Positions 5,983 through 9,559 of a DNA stretch of 9,559 nt are shown one piece after another. The position numbers and the translations under genes were made by a program. The notes below the pieces were generated by a model. That model made no database searches. It saw only the letters and a program-made list of their open reading frames with translations, and had not been told where the DNA came from. Every line of letters starts with the position of its first letter. The first letter of the stretch is position 1. This DNA comes from Candidatus Poribacteria bacterium (GTDB taxonomy: Bacteria; Poribacteria; WGA-4E; WGA-3G). The stretch spans positions 6,242-15,800 of the forward strand of contig JAPPMR010000218.1 in NCBI GenBank assembly GCA_028818995.1. The letters run 5' to 3'.

Positions 5983-8900
5983 TTACGCTTTATTTTCAAG
6001 GGGCCAGCCACCGTGTTCAGCAATGGTATTGTCAATATCTCCCATAACGTTTAAGGTTTTTTCAAGTGCACCGCAGATATTCCGATAATGTTGAATTTCA
6101 TCATACGTCAAAGTTCTCGAATTACGGTCAGTGAGCCATTTTTCGGCAGGTTGGTGTCCACCTACGCGAAATTCCCAAACCTCCCGTGGGATTGGTTCGA
6201 AGTACTGGGTTTTATTAATCCAAACACGTTGATCCGCGCCTGTCCAACGAATATCTTCAACTTTTTGATTGCCGCTTACTGGAAAATCTGGCAGACTTAG
6301 ATATTCACTTTGAAAGAGTTGTGATTCCACTAACTGTTCCCCTAACAATACCAGTTTTTGAAATAACAAGCGATCGGTTGTCAACGGGATATGTGGAAAA
6401 TCAATTTTGAGTTGATCTGCATACCGCTGCCGGTATTCTGGTGCGTGCAAAATTGCATAGATATAATGGAAAATATCCTCCGGACCAATAGTCGTGTCGC
6501 AATCTCCTTTTCCATCTGGAATGAATCGCACCTCAACAGAATTATCAACTTCATAATTTAAATGTTGGCACACTTTCTCACAAAATTGTTGTGATAAGTT
6601 TGGGTCACGATGTGTTGAATTTTCAGTATATTGGTAGAGAGGGAAAACACGAGTTCCTCCTCGTCGGAACAGATTATAATTGACCAACGACTTTGTGATA
6701 GAAACTATATTCCATGAAGCATCCCCTGTTGATTGACCGGCTCTACCCACACAAATTGCCATGTTTTCACCATAGAGAAGGTGTTTCATCACCTCTTTCC
6801 TTGTTCTCTCAACTAACTCATCATGATAAAAAATATATCGTTCATCAAACGGAAAACGTAAAAATCTGTGAATGTATTTTTCAAGGTTTTGTTCTGCACG
6901 TAAAGATTCTCTCGCATTATTTATGTCCCAATCATTGCTCATGTTGATAGAAAGTTGATTACACAGCTGCTCATTGGATTCTGCTGAATCTCGAAGATAA
7001 TTTACTCGTTCAAGTATAGGATTGGATTCAAAATCTGTCACCATATCGTCTCGAGATGATACTATACCACTATTTTTCAAAAGAAAAATATCGGTGAGTT
7101 TCTTATATTGATCGTATTCTTCAGTTATGCTGTATGGAACAAAAAGATAGTTAGGAGATTTTGGAGTCAATTCTGTCCACGGAGTTGTGTCAATACTGTT
7201 ACTCGAAAGCCATTTGTATTTGTCCTCTCTGCTTCCCCATAATTCAGTATGATAAACACGTGCAAAATTTAGTTTTTCTGAGGCATGTTTAACAAAGATA
7301 CCAATAGCAACCCCTGGCTTGATTTCAAATACGTTTTCATCAATACCTCCATTAGGGGGTTTCTTGTTAGTTATTTTATTTCCATGCAGGTCAAGAATAT
7401 AGATAGTATCAAAAGTTTCTATAAGACTTTGGCGCATACCTTGAAACGTGATATTGTTCAGGTAACCGTGGTTGGAAATAAAAGCGAGGATTCCGTACCC
7501 AGTACGTGCAATACGCCATTGGGCAAAACGAATAAACTTAACATAATCGTCATTTAAACCCTTTGGATTACGTTCATCAAGCGGCTGTCCATCCACCTCA
7601 AAATAACTCTCTGTCACGATACTCCCATCAAGCCCCCGTAATAATCCCATAATCCATTTTCCGTTGTTGTCCGACTTCCCGAAATACGGAGGGTTTTTGA
7701 CGATTACCATCACTGGCAGATCTCGTTTAACAGTGGCCGCAGATTCGGCTTCTCTGGCGATTTCATCTAAAAATGTAAACAACCCTTCTTGAGGATCTCT
7801 TGACTCAAGTGTATCTGTAAGGTAGACATTGAGACGTTCTCCATCTTGCAAATTGTATCCAAGTTGTGTAAGTTGATGTGTAAGGGTTAGGTGGCACATC
7901 GTGTAGGGTGCAACCATGCGTTCAAACCCGTGAAGTCGAGGTAAAAGATGTTGTGATACATATTCCTGCCATGCACCTCCCATCCCACTGGAGATAATGG
8001 TATGGTGTATTTGTTCAATTACCGAACGAAGAAAAGTTCCAGTACCGGCAGCGGGGTCAAGGATTTGAACCTTCGGTAACTGTGTTCCGTTTACATCAAC
8101 TGTGCCTGTATGTGCAAGACCATCAGACAAATTGAACTGATTAGTTAATACTTTATCAACGCTTCGAACAATATACGAGACAACTGGTTCAGGGGTATAA
8201 TAAACGCCGCGTTTTCTACGAATTTCGGGATCGTAGTCACTGAGAAAGTCTTCATAAAAGTGAATAATCGGACCCGCTTGTCTTCCTTCAGTGCCAAACT
8301 CTGAGATGATACTTTCCATATCAGCCAGATCAAGTAATTCAGCAATAGGATCAATAATCCAATGCAATTGCGTCAATCTTTGGATAGATACCCAAAGGAG
8401 TTGTGAAAGAAAAGGATTCATTTCATCAAGAGTTTCTATCGCGTTGGTTCGAGTAAACGTCCCGTGGGTATGATGGCACCGTGCAGCGAAAAGACTGTAA
8501 GTGATCGTCTGTGCCATCATATCTGCAAAGTCCGCTTCAGAGAGAGCCGCGATGAGATGTTCACGGAACGCTTCTAACCGATTCTTGAGTTCGTTATTTG
8601 ATGTGTCCTTAAGGTGATTTGCAATTGCAGCCTTGAGCAATTGTGCTTTGCCACTGAGCATCCTCGCTAAGTCTGACGCTCTACCAATCCTGGGAGGTTC
8701 CGCTCCAAAAAACGCGAATAAAAAAGTTGAGACTTCAGAATCATCTGTGCTTTGGTGTATCAAGCGTTGAGTGCTATCATCTATGTCTGCAATGCGGATA
8801 GAAAAACAATTTTCACCAGCACTATAGAGACGAAATTCGAGATAATCGGTTAAAATAAGATTTGGAAACGCTTTGCGATACCGTTGAAGTTGTTCTGATG

Positions 8901-9159
8901 TTTCTTCGGCATCTAAGTCTGCACCTGGAGGTTTTGTCTCGATCCATCCTAAAGAAACTTCTCCACGCCGTACAAGGAAATCAGGTGCATTTCCTGCAAC
9001 TTGTCTGGGTTCGTTAGTAATACTATAGTTATGCGTGGGTGAAAAGTTTTGACTCCACTCGCTTAAAAACTGTTGGAGAATAGGGCGATAGGAATGCTCT
9101 GTTGCATCACCACTTCGGAATGCAGTCTCAATTGCGTTAAGATATTCAGTAATTGTCAT
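5983..9159 (-). CDS. Type ISP/IIG-like restriction-modification enzyme (nuclease plus N6-adenine methylase, no helicase)
   Basis: This 1058-residue single-chain enzyme has an N-terminal PD-(D/E)xK nuclease-like region: APDF with Asp60 and IETK with Glu74 and Lys76, after EHSYRPILQQFL (21-32). A helical linker follows (about 130-310). The adenine methyltransferase domain begins at YYTPEPVV (320-327), with motif I DPAAGTGT (368-375) for S-adenosylmethionine and motif IV NPPY (489-492) for the target adenine. The last 450 residues are probably target recognition; YIYAILHAPEYRQRYADQL and the following IPL are typical of the type ISP C-terminal domain. The RecA-like helicase of long type ISP enzymes (about 1600 residues) is absent, so cutting probably needs no translocation, as in type IIG. 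The start lies 7 nt after the preceding oxidoreductase, with only a weak AAG-type ribosome site. The recognition part is AT-rich (19/60 G+C at 7081-7140) against 32/60 at 8521-8580. Confidence 0.88.
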   Translation of the reverse strand: MTITEYLNAIETAFRSGDATEHSYRPILQQFLSEWSQNFSPTHNYSITNEPRQVAGNAPDFLVRRGEVSLGWIETKPPGADLDAEETSEQLQRYRKAFPNLILTDYLEFRLYSAGENCFSIRIADIDDSTQRLIHQSTDDSEVSTFLFAFFGAEPPRIGRASDLARMLSGKAQLLKAAIANHLKDTSNNELKNRLEAFREHLIAALSEADFADMMAQTITYSLFAARCHHTHGTFTRTNAIETLDEMNPFLSQLLWVSIQRLTQLHWIIDPIAELLDLADMESIISEFGTEGRQAGPIIHFYEDFLSDYDPEIRRKRGVYYTPEPVVSYIVRSVDKVLTNQFNLSDGLAHTGTVDVNGTQLPKVQILDPAAGTGTFLRSVIEQIHHTIISSGMGGAWQEYVSQHLLPRLHGFERMVAPYTMCHLTLTHQLTQLGYNLQDGERLNVYLTDTLESRDPQEGLFTFLDEIAREAESAATVKRDLPVMVIVKNPPYFGKSDNNGKWIMGLLRGLDGSIVTESYFEVDGQPLDERNPKGLNDDYVKFIRFAQWRIARTGYGILAFISNHGYLNNITFQGMRQSLIETFDTIYILDLHGNKITNKKPPNGGIDENVFEIKPGVAIGIFVKHASEKLNFARVYHTELWGSREDKYKWLSSNSIDTTPWTELTPKSPNYLFVPYSITEEYDQYKKLTDIFLLKNSGIVSSRDDMVTDFESNPILERVNYLRDSAESNEQLCNQLSINMSNDWDINNARESLRAEQNLEKYIHRFLRFPFDERYIFYHDELVERTRKEVMKHLLYGENMAICVGRAGQSTGDASWNIVSITKSLVNYNLFRRGGTRVFPLYQYTENSTHRDPNLSQQFCEKVCQHLNYEVDNSVEVRFIPDGKGDCDTTIGPEDIFHYIYAILHAPEYRQRYADQLKIDFPHIPLTTDRLLFQKLVLLGEQLVESQLFQSEYLSLPDFPVSGNQKVEDIRWTGADQRVWINKTQYFEPIPREVWEFRVGGHQPAEKWLTDRNSRTLTYDEIQHYRNICGALEKTLNVMGDIDNTIAEHGGWPLENKA

Positions 9160-9166
9160 AATTTTC

Positions 9167-9559
9167 TTAGCCGTTGGCGAAGATAAGCCGTTGCCTGTTC
9201 TGACATGGAAGTTCTATTGTCTGCCCAGTGATACCACTTTCAATTGTAGCAAAGCCGATTTCATTAACGGCAGTGTAGTCATCACGCGAGCAATGGGGCA
9301 GTTCGCCACCATCAAGGTAATCGGTAATCTGTTGATACGCGACTTTAAACGGACCCGCATTTTCGGGGAGGTCAAGGGTTGCATTATCAATCAATTTGCC
9401 CTCTTTATGCACAGTCGTGCCGCTATAAAATCCTGCTTGAACAGAGCCTTCACTACCGAGGACATCGACTGAAAATCCGCCACGGACACCGTGTTTTCCG
9501 ACATGGAAACCGATAACACCACTTTCAAATTGTATAGTTGAACCGACAATGGCAGGTTC
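9167..9559 (-). CDS. Gfo/Idh/MocA-family oxidoreductase, C-terminal part (cut by window edge)
   Basis: The frame is open from the window edge through 130 codons to a TAA at 9169-9167. The internal GTG at 9412 is not the start: the frame continues upstream with well-formed beta-strand-like sequence (EPAIVGSTIQFESG, GVRGGFSVDVLGSEGSV). The ending, ITDYLDGGELPHCSRDDYTAVNEIGFATIESGITGQTIELP in outline, matches the usual C-terminus of this family, where a helix with a conserved Asp is followed by an ESxxTGxxVxLP strand. The cofactor domain lies outside the window, so cofactor and substrate cannot be judged. It is the first gene in this window of the leftward run and is followed after 7 nt by the restriction-modification gene. 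Confidence 0.82.
   Translation of the reverse strand, partial: EPAIVGSTIQFESGVIGFHVGKHGVRGGFSVDVLGSEGSVQAGFYSGTTVHKEGKLIDNATLDLPENAGPFKVAYQQITDYLDGGELPHCSRDDYTAVNEIGFATIESGITGQTIELPCQNRQRLIFANG

Noticed and set aside
6714..7557. Plus-strand frames of 77 and 90 codons opposite the restriction-modification gene
   Set aside because: They are antisense shadows within an AT-rich part of a continuous 1058-codon gene and have no independent support.
9167..9412. Small 81-residue gene starting at GTG 9412
   Set aside because: The same frame is open to the window edge with family-like sequence upstream, so this is the end of a longer oxidoreductase.

Overview
The window is bacterial, moderately AT-rich, densely coded DNA. 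It has Shine-Dalgarno-led genes, sigma70-type promoters, no RNA genes and no CRISPR array. The gene mix (two Gfo/Idh/MocA oxidoreductases, a PHP-domain hydrolase, a GrdB/PrdB-like selenoprotein, a one-polypeptide restriction-modification enzyme) and short palindromic intergenic repeats resemble uncultured environmental lineages such as Candidatus Poribacteria. That taxon is a low-confidence inference, because no phylogenetic marker is present.

Layout, left to right. (1) 1-517, minus: start of a PHP-domain metal-dependent phosphoesterase, cut by the window edge. (2) 518-754: a divergent promoter region with a TTGACA-17-TAAAAT promoter to the left and a TTGACA-17-TATGCT promoter to the right. 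(3) 755-2314, plus: an acetolactate-synthase-like ThDP enzyme. (4) 2315-2775: a non-coding stretch filled by two MITE-like elements whose ends read TTTATAG. (5) 2776-3978, plus: a phosphofructokinase with the GGDD and KTIDND signatures of the pyrophosphate-dependent type. (6) 3979-4158: a third MITE-like element between convergent genes. (7) 4159-9559, minus: a tight, apparently co-transcribed run. In transcription order it holds the C-terminal part of one Gfo/Idh/MocA oxidoreductase, a 1058-residue type ISP/IIG-like restriction-modification protein, a GrdB/PrdB-family protein and a second, complete Gfo/Idh/MocA oxidoreductase.

The main discovery is in the last block. What looks like two small neighbouring ORFs (5486-5956 and 5207-5482) is one 249-residue selenoprotein gene interrupted by an in-frame TGA at 5486-5488, in the context Val-Sec-Pro-Met-Cys (a UxxC redox motif). 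Fourteen nucleotides after the TGA begins a hairpin with a bulged pyrimidine and a G-rich loop that closely parallels the E. coli fdhF SECIS. Ordinary gene callers would split or truncate this gene. Its stop overlaps the start of the downstream oxidoreductase by 14 nt, suggesting translational coupling of a dehydrogenase to a selenium-dependent reductase-like protein.

The restriction-modification gene sits 7 nt after one oxidoreductase and 26 nt before the selenoprotein, an odd place for a defence gene. The metabolic genes suggest sugar or polyol oxidation and PPi-linked glycolysis, but no substrate can be assigned from sequence alone.
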